From Pseudomonas lini (GTDB lineage Bacteria; Pseudomonadota; Gammaproteobacteria; Pseudomonadales; Pseudomonadaceae): a DNA stretch of 64,000 nt. The DNA lies in the NCBI RefSeq assembly GCF_964063345.1, contig NZ_OZ061318.1:3100001-3164000 (forward strand), read 5' to 3'. The notes beneath the pieces were generated by a model that was not told the origin of the DNA, searched no databases, and worked only from the letters and a program-made list of their open reading frames with translations. Shown here in pieces: positions 40,618 through 50,137 of this stretch. The stretch's first letter is position 1; each line of letters opens with the position of its first letter. The position numbers and the translations under genes are program-made.

Positions 40618-41334
40618 TTAAGGCTTGCGCGGACTCAAAACCATCTGCGCCGCAATGTTGCGCAGAATCTGCTTCTCCAGCTTCAGATCAAACTCCGAAT
40701 CCAGCTTCTTCACCCGCTTGGTCAGCAACGTGGCCAACCAAGGGTAATCCTGAGTGCGCGGAGCCTGAATACTCACATCGCACTGATAATTCACCACATC
40801 GGCGGCGATGGCATCCAGTTGGCGACGAAGCTTGCTCATATCGGTGAGGTTCAACGCCACCGTAGTGCTTTCAGCCGTCGGGTCGATGACTTTGGCCTGC
40901 GGTTTGGCTTCGGCAGCCTTGAGAGCCGCTTCGGCTTTATCCAGTTCAGCCTTGCGCGCATGGACAATGGCGCTGTTGACGCCACCCGTCAGCGCCGGGG
41001 CCTTGGGCATCAACACCCGGGCACGGCTGAGGGCAGTGGCTGCGGCATTCACATCGCCTTTTTGCAACACGATCTGGCTACGCAGCAAATAAGCTTCGGC
41101 CAATTGCCGCTGGTATTGCTCGAGGGATTGATCGTTGGGTGACTCTGCCTGCAAGGCGGCCAATTGGTCCTCGGCGGTGGCCAGTTCGCTGCTGGCCAGG
41201 CTTTGTTCCAGCTGTGCGATAGCCGTGGCCCGCGCATCGGGGGCCTCGGTGGCCGCCGGTGGTGTGCTTTGGCAAGCGCCCAGCAGCAGCGAAAATGCGA
41301 CAAGGAGCAGATAACGGGAGGCGAACAGCTTCAT
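40618..41334 (-). CDS. Lipoprotein with coiled-coil/TPR-like region (PA5502-like)
   Basis: The 238-residue product has the lipobox LLLGAC (Cys21). The mature protein is alanine-, glutamine- and leucine-rich and helical (AQLEQSLASSELATAEDQLAAL and the AYLLRSQIVLQKGDVNAA repeat-like unit), suggesting a TPR-like fold. A distinct C-terminal part has IAADVVNYQCDVSIQ. It reads in the direction of znuB and lies 38 bases downstream of it, so it may share the zinc uptake transcript. The function is unknown. Confidence 0.8.
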   Translation of the reverse strand: MKLFASRYLLLVAFSLLLGACQSTPPAATEAPDARATAIAQLEQSLASSELATAEDQLAALQAESPNDQSLEQYQRQLAEAYLLRSQIVLQKGDVNAAATALSRARVLMPKAPALTGGVNSAIVHARKAELDKAEAALKAAEAKPQAKVIDPTAESTTVALNLTDMSKLRRQLDAIAADVVNYQCDVSIQAPRTQDYPWLATLLTKRVKKLDSEFDLKLEKQILRNIAAQMVLSPRKP

Positions 41335-41371
41335 TCCTGCGACTCTCTATTTGCGCAAAAAACGAGCAAGT

Positions 41372-42160
41372 CTACACCCCTCTACGGGGCAGGACAAAAC
41401 TCAGCAGAAACAGCGCGGCGGCCGTCACCACAATCGACGGGCCGGCCGGGGTGTCCTTGAACCAGGACAACGCCAGCCCGCCACACACCGCGAGCATGCC
41501 CAGCAGGCTCGCGCCCAGTGCCATCTGCTCCGGCGAGCGGGCGTGACGCTGTGCCGCAGCCGCCGGAATAATCAGTAACGAAGTAATCAGCAACACGCCA
41601 ACGATTTTCATCGCCACCGCGATCACCACAGCGATCAGCAACATCAGGACCAGACGCAAGGCTGCCACTGGTAAACCTTCCACTTTGGCCAGCTCTTCAT
41701 GCACCGTGATTGCCAGCAAAGGTCGCCACAGGGTGACCAGCAAGGCCAGCACCGCCGCGCTACCGCCGAGGATCCAGACCAGATCAGTCGGGCTGATCGC
41801 CAGCAAGTCGCCGAACAGATAGGCCATCAGGTCGATCCGCACTTCATGCATGAAGCTTAGTACCACCAAGCCAAGCGAGAGCGTGCTCGGTGCGAGAATT
41901 CCCAAAAGCGTGTCGGACGCCAGTGGCTGCCGTTGTTGCAACGTCACCAGCAATACCGCTAGCAACAAGCAGCCTACAGTGACGGCAACCGTCGGGCTGA
42001 CATCCAGCAGAAAACCCAGCGCCACACCGAGCAGTGCGGCGTGGGACAGGGTGTCGCCGAAATAGGCCATGCGCCGCCAGACCACGAACGACCCCAACGG
42101 GCCCGCGACCAGCGCCAGGGCCAGACCTGCAAGCAGGGCGAAGAGCAGAAAATCAGCCAT
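41372..42160 (-). CDS. znuB: Zinc ABC transporter permease
   Basis: The 262-residue ABC-3 family permease has seven to nine transmembrane helices, with [15 protein letters not shown] and [18 protein letters not shown]. It imports zinc with ZnuA and ZnuC. It overlaps the znuC end by eight bases, and its ATG at 42160 is chosen for the [15 protein letters not shown] helix. It is transcribed with zur and znuC. Confidence 0.94.
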   Translation of the reverse strand: MADFLLFALLAGLALALVAGPLGSFVVWRRMAYFGDTLSHAALLGVALGFLLDVSPTVAVTVGCLLLAVLLVTLQQRQPLASDTLLGILAPSTLSLGLVVLSFMHEVRIDLMAYLFGDLLAISPTDLVWILGGSAAVLALLVTLWRPLLAITVHEELAKVEGLPVAALRLVLMLLIAVVIAVAMKIVGVLLITSLLIIPAAAAQRHARSPEQMALGASLLGMLAVCGGLALSWFKDTPAGPSIVVTAAALFLLSFVLPRRGV

Positions 42161-42938
42161 GCTTGCAGCTATCTCCATGAACGTGGGTAGGGGTCGACGG
42201 GGCCGCGCTGACCACCGAGCCATGCAGATCGTGGGCGTGGTCGTGGTGGTGGTGATAAATCGCCAGGCTTTGTGCGTTTTTTCCGAATAACTCGACGAAT
42301 GCCGGATCGCCGCTGACTTGCTCGGGATGTCCGGAGCAGCAGACGTGACGATTCAGGCACACCACCTGGTCGGTGGTGCTCATCACCAGATGCAGATCGT
42401 GAGAGACCATCAAAACGCCGCAACCATGCCGGTCGCGCAAGCGTGTAATCAGGCTGTAGAGCTCGGCTTGACCGGCCACATCGACGCCTTGCACCGGCTC
42501 ATCAAGCACCAGCAATTCCGGCTCGCGCAACAATGCCCGCGCCAGCAGCACCCGCTGCATTTCGCCACCGGAAACACTTTGCACCGGGCTGTCGATGACC
42601 TGTTCGGCACCGACTTCCTTGAGAGCGGCCAAGGCGCGAGCGCGGTCCACGCCCGGCACCAGACGCAAGAAGCGCAGCACCGAAAGCGGCAGGGTTGGGT
42701 CGACATGGAGTTTTTGCGGCATGTAACCGACGCGTAACTTCGGCTTGCGCCAGACGCTGCCACTGTCTGGTTTCAACAGACCGAGTACGGCGCGCACCAG
42801 CGTGGTTTTGCCTGCACCATTGGGGCCGATCAAAGTGACGATCTGCCCCGGCTCGACGCTCAGCTCGATATTGTCCAGCACGTTTTGCCCGGCAAAGGTG
42901 ACAGCCACCTGCTCAAGGCGAATCAGCGCGTTGCTCAT
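42153..42938 (-). CDS. znuC: Zinc ABC transporter ATPase
   Basis: The 261-residue ATPase has Walker [10 protein letters not shown], signature VSGGEMQR, Walker [13 protein letters not shown] and the switch His in MVSHDLH. The C-terminus carries a histidine run ([12 protein letters not shown]) that may bind zinc. GGGGG before ATG 42938 is the ribosome-binding site. The ATG overlaps the zur stop. Confidence 0.95.
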   Translation of the reverse strand: MSNALIRLEQVAVTFAGQNVLDNIELSVEPGQIVTLIGPNGAGKTTLVRAVLGLLKPDSGSVWRKPKLRVGYMPQKLHVDPTLPLSVLRFLRLVPGVDRARALAALKEVGAEQVIDSPVQSVSGGEMQRVLLARALLREPELLVLDEPVQGVDVAGQAELYSLITRLRDRHGCGVLMVSHDLHLVMSTTDQVVCLNRHVCCSGHPEQVSGDPAFVELFGKNAQSLAIYHHHHDHAHDLHGSVVSAAPSTPTHVHGDSCKHG

Positions 42939-43420
42939 CAAGCCCCCTGGCAACCCGAGCAGAGACCGATCACTTCAACGGTCTGGGCCTCGACGATAAA
43001 TCCGACATCTTTGGCGCTATTGATGATCGCGTCGCTGATGGATTTCTGTTCGAGTTCGATGGCGGCGTGGCATTCGCGGCAGATCAGGAACTGGCCCTGG
43101 TGAGCGTGTTCCGGATGATTGCAGCCGACGAAGGCGTTCAGCGAGGAGATGCGGTGTACCAGTCCGTTTTCCAGCAGGAAATCCAGCGCGCGGTACACGG
43201 TCGGAGGCGCGGCGCGGCGGCCGTCCTGCTCGCTGAGCACCGCCAGAATGTCGTAGGCACCCAACGGTTTGTGGCTTTGCCATACCAGTTCCAGCACCCG
43301 CCGACGCAAAGCGGTCAGACGCAGCCCCTGACGTGCGCACAAGGCATCGGCCTCAGACAATGCGCTATGCACGCAATGAGAGTGGTCGTGGGGACGGCTG
43401 GCAATCGGTGTTTTAGGCAT
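42938..43420 (-). CDS. zur: Zinc-responsive Fur-family repressor
   Basis: The 160-residue protein has the Fur fold: a winged helix with [14 protein letters not shown] and [21 protein letters not shown], and structural zinc cysteines in LICREC and LCSGC. It represses zinc uptake genes when zinc is plentiful. It is the first gene of zur-znuC-znuB, divergent from znuA. The 66-base gap holds a Zur-box candidate. Confidence 0.95.
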   Translation of the reverse strand: MPKTPIASRPHDHSHCVHSALSEADALCARQGLRLTALRRRVLELVWQSHKPLGAYDILAVLSEQDGRRAAPPTVYRALDFLLENGLVHRISSLNAFVGCNHPEHAHQGQFLICRECHAAIELEQKSISDAIINSAKDVGFIVEAQTVEVIGLCSGCQGA

Positions 43421-43486
43421 GAGCGGCGACGAGTTTTGTGAGAGACGTTATTATGTTACCCGTTCTCGCCTCTTCGAGTGGTCATC
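43421..43486. promoter_or_regulatory. Divergent zur-znuA promoter with Zur-box candidate
   Basis: GTTATTATGTTAC at 43447-43459 resembles the GTTATANTATAAC Zur-box core known in gammaproteobacteria at 9 of 13 positions. Its position between zur and znuA fits control of both. The match is imperfect. Confidence 0.6.
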
Positions 43487-44407
43487 GTGTCCCGACTTTT
43501 TTCTATCTTTGTCGCATTTGTCGCCAGTTTTCTGCTGATCGGCTCGGCTCAAGCCGAGGTCAAAGTCCTCACCAGCGTCAAACCCCTGCAGCTGATCGCC
43601 GCAGCAGTGCAGGACGGCGTAGCGGTTCCGGAAGTCTTGCTGCCGCCCGGCGCCTCACCCCATAACTACGCCTTGCGCCCTTCCGACGTACGGAAAGTGC
43701 AATCGGTGGATCTGCTGTACTGGATCGGCCCGGACATGGAAGGTTTCCTGCCTCGCGTACTGAAAGGTCGTACGTTGCCCAGCGTCTCGGTGCAGGATTT
43801 GCCTGGCCTGAAACTGCGACACTTCGCCGAAGATAACCACTCCCACGCCGAAGAAGCCGACGAGCATGACCACGATCACCGCCCCGGCAGCCTGGATGCA
43901 CACTTGTGGTTGTCACCGATCAACGCCCGAGTGATCGCCAGCAAAATGGCCACCGATCTGAGTGCTGTCGATCCGGCCAACGCAGCGCGCTACCAGAGCA
44001 ACCTCAAGGCGTTCGATGAGCGTCTGGATGCTTTGGACCTGCGCCTGAAGGCTCGCCTGGCGGGCATTGCGGGCAAGCCTTACTTCGTGTTCCACGAAGC
44101 CTTCGACTACTTTGAAGACGCTTACGGCCTCAAGCACACCGGCGTGTTCAGTGTCGCTGCCGAAGTGCAGCCCGGCGCCCAACACGTGGCAGCGATGCGC
44201 ACGCGATTGCAGGAAGTCGGCAAGACCTGCGTGTTCAGCGAGCCGCCGCTACGCCCGCGCCTGGCGGAAACGTTGGTGGCGGGTTTGCCGGTGAAGTTGG
44301 CGGAACTGGATGCATTGGGCGGGTACACGCCAGCGACCGCTCAGGGGTATGAGCAGGTGTTGGAAAAGCTGGGGAATGATTTGGCGGGGTGTCTGGAGTC
44401 GCTGTAG
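43487..44407 (+). CDS. znuA: Zinc ABC transporter periplasmic zinc-binding protein
   Basis: The 306-residue protein has a signal peptide (cleavage near SAQA, residue 21), conserved metal histidines in PGASPHNYAL and FVFHEAFDYFE, and a histidine/acid-rich loop HSHAEEADEHDHDH typical of ZnuA. It hands zinc to ZnuBC. GTG at 43487 is preceded by GAGTGG; GTG at 43478 is an alternative. Confidence 0.93.
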   Translation: MSRLFSIFVAFVASFLLIGSAQAEVKVLTSVKPLQLIAAAVQDGVAVPEVLLPPGASPHNYALRPSDVRKVQSVDLLYWIGPDMEGFLPRVLKGRTLPSVSVQDLPGLKLRHFAEDNHSHAEEADEHDHDHRPGSLDAHLWLSPINARVIASKMATDLSAVDPANAARYQSNLKAFDERLDALDLRLKARLAGIAGKPYFVFHEAFDYFEDAYGLKHTGVFSVAAEVQPGAQHVAAMRTRLQEVGKTCVFSEPPLRPRLAETLVAGLPVKLAELDALGGYTPATAQGYEQVLEKLGNDLAGCLESL

Positions 44408-44430
44408 TTCCGAATATTGTGTCGGCCCCA

Positions 44431-44521
44431 ATCGCGGGCAAGCCACGCTCCCACAGGGTTTGTGTCGTTCGCCAAAATTATGAACGACACAAACCCTGTG
44501 GGAGCGTGGCTTGCCCGCGAT
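44431..44521. repeat. Perfect 40-bp inverted repeat built on a REP unit
   Basis: Positions 44431-44470 and 44482-44521 are exact reverse complements, with an 11-base loop GCCAAAATTAT. The outer part is the REP sequence ATCGCGGGCAAGCCACGCTC; the inner 14 bases (GGTTTGTGTCGTTC) extend it. It ends six bases from the thrB stop, between convergent genes. Confidence 0.92.
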
Positions 44522-44526
44522 GCTTT

Positions 44527-45477
44527 TTAGAGGGCGAACGGCAGCGGCGTGCTGACCTTCTGCCGCTGCGCCAAGCGCAGCTGAAACTCCATCGGATCGT
44601 GAATCAACACGTCCTGCCCGGCGAAAGACTCCGCGGCGATCAACCGCGACAACCAGAACCGTACGCACGCCACGCGCAGCATGGTCGGCCATAGCTCGGC
44701 TTCGGCAGCGGTAAACGGTCGCAGCGCGGCATAAGCCCCCAGCAACGCCCGCGCCCGAGCGCCATCAAGCTGTCCTTGCTCGTCCGAACACCAATCGTTC
44801 AAGGCAATCGCCACGTCATAGAGCATCGGCCCCGAACAGGCGTTGTAGAAGTCGATCAACCCGGTCAGGTGCGTGCCTTCGAACATCGCATTATCGCGGA
44901 ACAGGTCCGCATGGATGTTGGCTCGCGGCAGCGCCAGAATTTTCGTCTTCTGCTGTGTGATTTCATCCAGCGCCCGTTGCAGCAAATCGCTTTGCTCGGC
45001 ATTCAGATGCGAAAGCAACTGCGTGCCCTCCTCCAGCATCCAGTCCAGGCCGCGATCGGTTTTGCGTTTGATCATGTTGGCCTGGGTTGCCAAGTGCAAA
45101 TGAGCCAGCAGCTCGCCGACCTGAGCGCAATGCTGCGCGTTGGCGTCCTTGATGTGCTTGCCCGCCAGACGCGGTTGCAACAGCGCAGGCTTGCCGGCCA
45201 GTTCGCGCAAGGCGACGCCGTCGGTGGTGCGCAGGGCATAAGGCACGGGCAGGTTGGCGTCGTGCAGCACATCGAGCAGCTCGATGAAGAACGGCATCTC
45301 CTGCACCGGACCGCGCTCCACCAGCGTCAGGACAAATTCGCCCTGCTCCAGGCTGATAAAGAAATTGGTGTTTTCGCTACCGGCGGCGATCCCCTGGAAA
45401 TCAAGCAGGCGGCCAAGCCCGTAAGGGGCGAGAAAGGTTTCCAGCTCGGGCCGAGCCAGGGGGGTGAACACAGACAT
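44527..45477 (-). CDS. thrB: Homoserine kinase
   Basis: The 316-residue protein has the aminoglycoside phosphotransferase-like fold used by Pseudomonas homoserine kinase: GSENTNFFISL, catalytic HADLFRDNAMF and LIDFYNACSGPMLYDVAIALNDW. It phosphorylates homoserine for threonine synthesis. The usual GHMP-family ThrB is different. Confidence 0.93.
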   Translation of the reverse strand: MSVFTPLARPELETFLAPYGLGRLLDFQGIAAGSENTNFFISLEQGEFVLTLVERGPVQEMPFFIELLDVLHDANLPVPYALRTTDGVALRELAGKPALLQPRLAGKHIKDANAQHCAQVGELLAHLHLATQANMIKRKTDRGLDWMLEEGTQLLSHLNAEQSDLLQRALDEITQQKTKILALPRANIHADLFRDNAMFEGTHLTGLIDFYNACSGPMLYDVAIALNDWCSDEQGQLDGARARALLGAYAALRPFTAAEAELWPTMLRVACVRFWLSRLIAAESFAGQDVLIHDPMEFQLRLAQRQKVSTPLPFAL

Positions 45478-45536
45478 GGTTAAAACTGCCAGTACGGGCG
45501 CCGCGACTGCCGGCGCCGATTTAAGTTAGGAGCGGT

Positions 45537-45824
45537 TTACCACTCGAATATTTTCCACGACGGAATCAGCATATCCGGCTGGTCCGAGCGAATGAAGTTT
45601 GCATCAGTCCCATCCGAGCGCACCAGGAAGTACGGTTTACCGCCCTTCGGAGTGATCTTGATGGCATACAGAAAGCCGTTTTGCCGGTATTCCTGAATGG
45701 TTTTGTCGCCTTCCGTGCGGATCGTTACATCCGGGTCCGCCGAGGGCGCGTCGTCCGCCGCCATGACAGCCAATGGGGTGATTGCAAACAAACCAGCCAG
45801 CAACAAGCGATTTAGTGTGCGCAT
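45537..45824 (-). CDS. DUF2782 exported protein
   Basis: The 95-residue product has a signal peptide (cleavage near AVMA, residue 22) and the DUF2782 pattern DVTIRTEGDKTIQEYR, LYAIKITPKGGKPYFLV and a final PSWKIFEW. It is divergent from polA and just upstream of thrB. The function is unknown; probably periplasmic. Confidence 0.88.
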   Translation of the reverse strand: MRTLNRLLLAGLFAITPLAVMAADDAPSADPDVTIRTEGDKTIQEYRQNGFLYAIKITPKGGKPYFLVRSDGTDANFIRSDQPDMLIPSWKIFEW

Positions 45825-45898
45825 GATAACCTTGTCCCTTTGTCGTCAACGGTCCCGCTATTCTAGCGCCGGACCCGCCGAAAAGGTTGATCCTGCTC

Positions 45899-48667
45899 AT
45901 GAGCCAAGCCCCCCTCGTCCTGGTGGACGGTTCTTCTTATCTGTACCGCGCCTTTCACGCGCTGCCACCGCTGACCACGTCCAAAGGCCTGCCGACCGGA
46001 GCGGTCAAGGGCGTCTTGAACATGCTCAAGAGTCTGCGCAAGCAGTACCCGGAGAGCCCGTTTGCCGTGGTGTTCGATGCCAAGGGCGGGACGTTTCGCG
46101 ATGCGATGTTCGCCGAATACAAGGCCAATCGCCCAAGCATGCCCGACGACATGCGGGTCCAGATCGAGCCGTTGCACGCCAGCGTCAAGGCCTTGGGTTT
46201 TCCATTGCTGTGCGTGGACAACGTTGAAGCGGACGACGTGATCGGCACCCTGGCCCGCAGCAGTGCGGCCGCCGACCGCCCGGTGGTGATCTCCACCGGC
46301 GACAAGGACATGGCGCAATTGGTCGACGGGCACATTACCTTGGTCAATACGATGACCGGTAGCGCGCTGGACGTAGAAGGCGTGAAGGAGAAATTCGGCG
46401 TCGCTCCCGAGCAGATCATCGATTATCTGGCACTGATGGGCGATTCGTCCGACAACATCCCGGGCGTTCCGGGTATCGGTCCAAAGACCGCTTCCGGCCT
46501 GCTGGTCGGCGTGAACGGTGGCCTGACCGAGCTCTATGCACAGCTCGACATCGTCCCGACCCTGCCGATTCGCGGCGCCAAAACCTTGCCGGCCAAGCTC
46601 GAAGAGCATAAGGAGATGGCATTCCTCTCCTATCAACTGGCAACCATCAAGATCGACGTGCCGCTGGACATCGGTCTCGATGACCTGCAAATGGGCAAAC
46701 CGGATCACGACAAGCTCGCCGAGCTCTATACCCTGCTGGAATTCAAAAGCTGGTTCGAAGAGAACCAGCGCGACGCGAAGCGATCGGGCCAGGACATTGT
46801 CGAGGTCATCCAGGAACAGCCGGGCGCCGCCGAAGCGAAATACGAGACCATCCTCGACCAAAAGCACTTCGAGGCTTGGCTGGACAAGCTCGACAAGGCG
46901 CCATTGATCGCCTTCGTCACCGAAACCAACGGCAGCGATGCGCAACATGCACAATTGGTGGGCCTGTCGTTTTCCGTCGCAGCCAACGAAGCGGCCTATA
47001 TTCCGCTGACCCATTCCTACATGGGCGTGCCGGAACAACTGGATCGCGACACCGTGCTGCTGGCGTTGAAGGCGCTGCTGGAAAACCCGAATAAGCTGAA
47101 AGTCGGCCAGCACGCCAAGTTCGAAACCAATATCCTCGCCAACTGTGCCATCGGTGGCGATCAGAGCAACGGGATTATTGTTCAGGGTATTGCCTACGAC
47201 ACCATGCTCGAGTCTTACGTCCTGGACTCGACGGCCACCCGTCACGACATGGACAGCCTGGCGCTCAAGTACCTGAGCCAAAGCAAGACCGACATTCAAG
47301 AGATTGCCGGCAAAGGCGTCAAACAGCTGAGCTTCGATCAGATATCTCTTGAGCTCGCTGGCCCCTATGCCGCCGAAGACGCCGACGTCACCTTCCGCCT
47401 GCATCTGGCTTTGCAGGAAAAACTGGCAGCAACGCCAAGCCTGGGCAAAGTGCTCAACGAGATTGAAATGCCGCTGATGCCGGTTCTGGCCCGTATCGAG
47501 CGCCAGGGCGCGCTCGTGGATGCCAACCTGCTGGGCATCCAGAGCGTCGAGCTGGGCGAGAAACTGGTCGCCCTTGAACGTGAGGCGTTCGCCATTGCCG
47601 GTGAAGAATTCAATTTGGGTTCGCCGAAGCAACTGGGCGTGATCCTCTACGAAAAGCTCGGTTTGCCCGTACTCAGCAAAACCGCCAAGGGCCAGGCTTC
47701 GACTGCCGAAGCGGTATTGGCCGAGTTGGCCGAACAGGACTATCCGCTGCCCAAAGTACTGATGCAGTACCGCTCGCTGAGCAAGCTCAAAAGCACCTAC
47801 ACCGATCGTTTGCCAGAGCAGATCAACGCTCGCACCGGGCGCATTCATACGTCTTACCAGCAAGCCGTCGCCGCCACCGGACGTTTATCGTCGATCGACC
47901 CGAACTTGCAGAACATTCCGATTCGCACTGCCGAAGGTCGTCGGATTCGTCAGGCGTTCGTCGCGCCGAAAGGCTACAAGCTGCTGGCCGCGGACTATTC
48001 GCAAATCGAACTGCGGATCATGGCGCATCTGGCCAAGGACGAAGGCTTGCTGCACGCCTTCCGCAACAACCTCGATGTACACCGGGCAACGGCCGCAGAG
48101 GTGTTTGGCGTCGAGCTGGATGCAGTCACTAACGATCAGCGTCGTAGCGCGAAAGCCATCAACTTCGGTTTGATCTACGGCATGAGCGCGTTTGGCCTGG
48201 CCAAGCAGATCGGCGTTGACCGCAAACAGTCCCAAGCCTATATCGACCGCTACTTCGCTCGTTATCCCGGCGTGCTGGAGTACATGGAGCGCACGCGCGC
48301 CCAGGCCGCCGAGCAAGGTTTCGTCGAAACCATCTTTGGTCGTCGCTTGTACCTTCCGGAAATCAACGCAAAAAACCAGGCACTGCGCAAAGCTGCCGAG
48401 CGCACAGCAATCAACGCCCCGATGCAAGGCACGGCGGCGGACATCATCAAGAAAGCCATGGTAACGGTGGATAACTGGCTGACATCGTCAGGCCTGGACG
48501 CCAAAGTCATCCTGCAGGTACACGATGAATTGGTGCTTGAGGTGCGTGAGGACCTGATCGACCAGGTGCGTGAGGAGATTCGCGTGCACATGAGCAGCGC
48601 CGCAAAACTGGATGTACCGCTTCTGGTCGAGGTAGGCGTAGGCAACAACTGGGATGAAGCGCACTGA
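45899..48667 (+). CDS. polA: DNA polymerase I
   Basis: The 922-residue protein has three domains: 5'-3' exonuclease (residues 1-about 300, with DGSSYLYRAFHALPPLT and ADDVIGTLA), 3'-5' exonuclease (about 325-515) and polymerase (about 520-922, with RRSAKAINFGLIYGMSAFGLA and LQVHDELVLEV). It fills gaps in repair and lagging-strand synthesis. AAAAGG precedes ATG 45899, with long spacing. Confidence 0.97.
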   Translation: MSQAPLVLVDGSSYLYRAFHALPPLTTSKGLPTGAVKGVLNMLKSLRKQYPESPFAVVFDAKGGTFRDAMFAEYKANRPSMPDDMRVQIEPLHASVKALGFPLLCVDNVEADDVIGTLARSSAAADRPVVISTGDKDMAQLVDGHITLVNTMTGSALDVEGVKEKFGVAPEQIIDYLALMGDSSDNIPGVPGIGPKTASGLLVGVNGGLTELYAQLDIVPTLPIRGAKTLPAKLEEHKEMAFLSYQLATIKIDVPLDIGLDDLQMGKPDHDKLAELYTLLEFKSWFEENQRDAKRSGQDIVEVIQEQPGAAEAKYETILDQKHFEAWLDKLDKAPLIAFVTETNGSDAQHAQLVGLSFSVAANEAAYIPLTHSYMGVPEQLDRDTVLLALKALLENPNKLKVGQHAKFETNILANCAIGGDQSNGIIVQGIAYDTMLESYVLDSTATRHDMDSLALKYLSQSKTDIQEIAGKGVKQLSFDQISLELAGPYAAEDADVTFRLHLALQEKLAATPSLGKVLNEIEMPLMPVLARIERQGALVDANLLGIQSVELGEKLVALEREAFAIAGEEFNLGSPKQLGVILYEKLGLPVLSKTAKGQASTAEAVLAELAEQDYPLPKVLMQYRSLSKLKSTYTDRLPEQINARTGRIHTSYQQAVAATGRLSSIDPNLQNIPIRTAEGRRIRQAFVAPKGYKLLAADYSQIELRIMAHLAKDEGLLHAFRNNLDVHRATAAEVFGVELDAVTNDQRRSAKAINFGLIYGMSAFGLAKQIGVDRKQSQAYIDRYFARYPGVLEYMERTRAQAAEQGFVETIFGRRLYLPEINAKNQALRKAAERTAINAPMQGTAADIIKKAMVTVDNWLTSSGLDAKVILQVHDELVLEVREDLIDQVREEIRVHMSSAAKLDVPLLVEVGVGNNWDEAH

Positions 48668-48684
48668 TCAGCCTGAAAGACGCC

Positions 48685-48711
48685 TGTGCTGCGGCCTTAT
48701 GCCGCAGCACA
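48685..48711 (+). repeat. Hairpin after polA
   Basis: TGTGCTGCGG (48685-48694) and CCGCAGCACA (48702-48711) form a perfect ten-base stem with a seven-base loop, 18 bases after the polA stop. It has no T run and may be a processing or stability element. Confidence 0.55.
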
Positions 48712-48777
48712 AAATAACGAAGGGCTATAGTGCGGAAAATGACATCGATTATTTCCAATGGTTTTTGAAAATAGTCT

Positions 48778-48805
48778 GAACTAAATCCGTGAACCGCCAC
48801 TCAGA
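48778..48805 (+). promoter_or_regulatory. AlgU (sigma-22)-type promoter of ErsA
   Basis: GAACTA (48778-48783), a 17-base spacer, and TCAGA (48801-48805) match the AlgU/RpoE consensus GAACTT-N16/17-TCTGA. A start near 48812 fits the sRNA length. Confidence 0.7.
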
Positions 48806-48811
48806 GATACT

Positions 48812-48943
48812 GAATGGCTGGTGAAGCCCTTCGATGCTCCTATGTTGTGTTAAGTGTTGGCAGATATCTGGACCCCGCCCTAGCGGTCCGGAGCTTGAAC
48901 CCCGGAACTTCTCCCTCCCCATATGAAGTCCGGGGTTTTTTTT
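48812..48943 (+). ncRNA. ersA: Small RNA ErsA (Spot 42 locus)
   Basis: It lies between polA and engB, where Pseudomonas ErsA and enterobacterial Spot 42 are encoded. The 3' end is a terminator: AACCCCGGAACTT (48898-48910) with AAGTCCGGGGTT (48926-48937) and eight T. The loop carries CTCCCTCCCC, the C-rich seed region of ErsA. From the predicted start this makes 132 nt, the length I recall for P. aeruginosa ErsA. ErsA is an Hfq-dependent envelope stress regulator. Confidence 0.85.
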
Positions 48944-48967
48944 GCCTGCAGATTTGTCTGGAGAGCT

Positions 48968-49609
48968 TTACTCGGCAGTCTCGCTGCCCTTGTCCGCCAG
49001 CTCCATCCAGCCCGCCAATACAGTGTAGGCGTCTTCCAGACCCATGCGTTTGGGTGCCGAAAACAGCTGGATAGTGATCGTATCGCCCCAGCCCTTGCGG
49101 ATTTCCGCCTGAACCTTGAGCAGCGCGTTTTTCGCCGCGCCGTAGGTCAGCTTGTCTGCCTTGGTCAGCAAAATATGCATCGGCATGCCACTGGCCATGG
49201 CCCAATCGAGCATCAGCAGGTCGAAATCGGTCATTGGATGACGGATGTCCATCATCAGAATCAAACCTTTCAAACTCTCGCGACCACCCAGATAGGCTTC
49301 CAGGTGACGCTGCCAGTGCAGCTTCAACGGGATCGGTACTTTCGCGTAACCGTAACCCGGCAGGTCGACCAGACGGCGTTCATCGTCTAGCTTGAAGAAG
49401 TTCAACAGCTGCGTGCGACCCGGAGTTTTCGAGGTCCGCGCCAGGCTGGCGTGTGTCAGGGTGTTCAACGCGCTGGACTTGCCGGCGTTGGAACGCCCGG
49501 CGAAGGCCACTTCAAAGCCTTCGTCGTCGGGGCATTGATCGACTTTGGCGGCGCTGAGCATGAAGGTGGACTGTTGGCACAGGCCGAGGATGGGGTTCTT
49601 GAGTTGCAT
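48968..49609 (-). CDS. engB: Ribosome biogenesis GTPase EngB/YihA
   Basis: The 213-residue GTPase has G1 [10 protein letters not shown]3 DLPGYG and G4 TKAD. It assists ribosome assembly. Start at ATG 49609 fits the family length; a 55-residue extension upstream is not supported. Its end faces the ErsA terminator. Confidence 0.95.
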   Translation of the reverse strand: MQLKNPILGLCQQSTFMLSAAKVDQCPDDEGFEVAFAGRSNAGKSSALNTLTHASLARTSKTPGRTQLLNFFKLDDERRLVDLPGYGYAKVPIPLKLHWQRHLEAYLGGRESLKGLILMMDIRHPMTDFDLLMLDWAMASGMPMHILLTKADKLTYGAAKNALLKVQAEIRKGWGDTITIQLFSAPKRMGLEDAYTVLAGWMELADKGSETAE

Positions 49610-49800
49610 GGGATTTCCGATGTGGGCGGCGCCGGGAATGGACGCGGCAAGCTGTGTCGTTTCCGTTTCAGTGACGCCAGTATATAATGCCGCAGATTTT
49701 GTGTGCGCTTTGTCCCAGCGTAGGATGAAGTTCACGAGAGCGATTGACCTTGATTGCGCACTAGAACGCAGCACGCTCTCAACCCTGAAAAGGTCGTTTT

Positions 49801-50091
49801 ATGACGAAATGGCTGCTAGCTGCCGGTGTCTTGATGCCGCTTTACAGCGCTCAGGCTACACAGGATCCGGAAGCTGTGTACAACCGTGTTTGTGGTGCCT
49901 GTCATTCCGGCCAACTACCCATGGCGCCCAAAAAGGGCGATCAGGAAGCTTGGACGCCGAGGTTGGCGAAAGGTATGGAGACGCTGGTGCAACACGTGAC
50001 CCAGGGTTTCAAGGCGATGCCGCCGCGTGGTTTGTGCATGGACTGCAGTGCCGAGGATTACCAAGCAATCATCCAGTGGATGAGCGAGTGA
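49801..50091 (+). CDS. Cytochrome c5-family protein
   Basis: The 96-residue product has a signal peptide (cleavage near AQA, residue 19), one heme c site CGACH near residue 31, and a methionine ligand candidate in FKAMPPRG. Cysteines in LCMDCS near the C-terminus match the second pair seen in cytochrome c5. It is a periplasmic electron carrier. It precedes the c4 gene by 46 bases. Confidence 0.9.
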   Translation: MTKWLLAAGVLMPLYSAQATQDPEAVYNRVCGACHSGQLPMAPKKGDQEAWTPRLAKGMETLVQHVTQGFKAMPPRGLCMDCSAEDYQAIIQWMSE

Positions 50092-50137
50092 TCCCGGCCC
50101 ATAACTCTTTAACCCTTAGCCGTAGTTGGATTAGCTG

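Noticed and set aside
45863..47863. 666-codon minus-strand frame opposite polA
   Set aside because: polA is unmistakable on the other strand, and the antisense translation lacks motifs.
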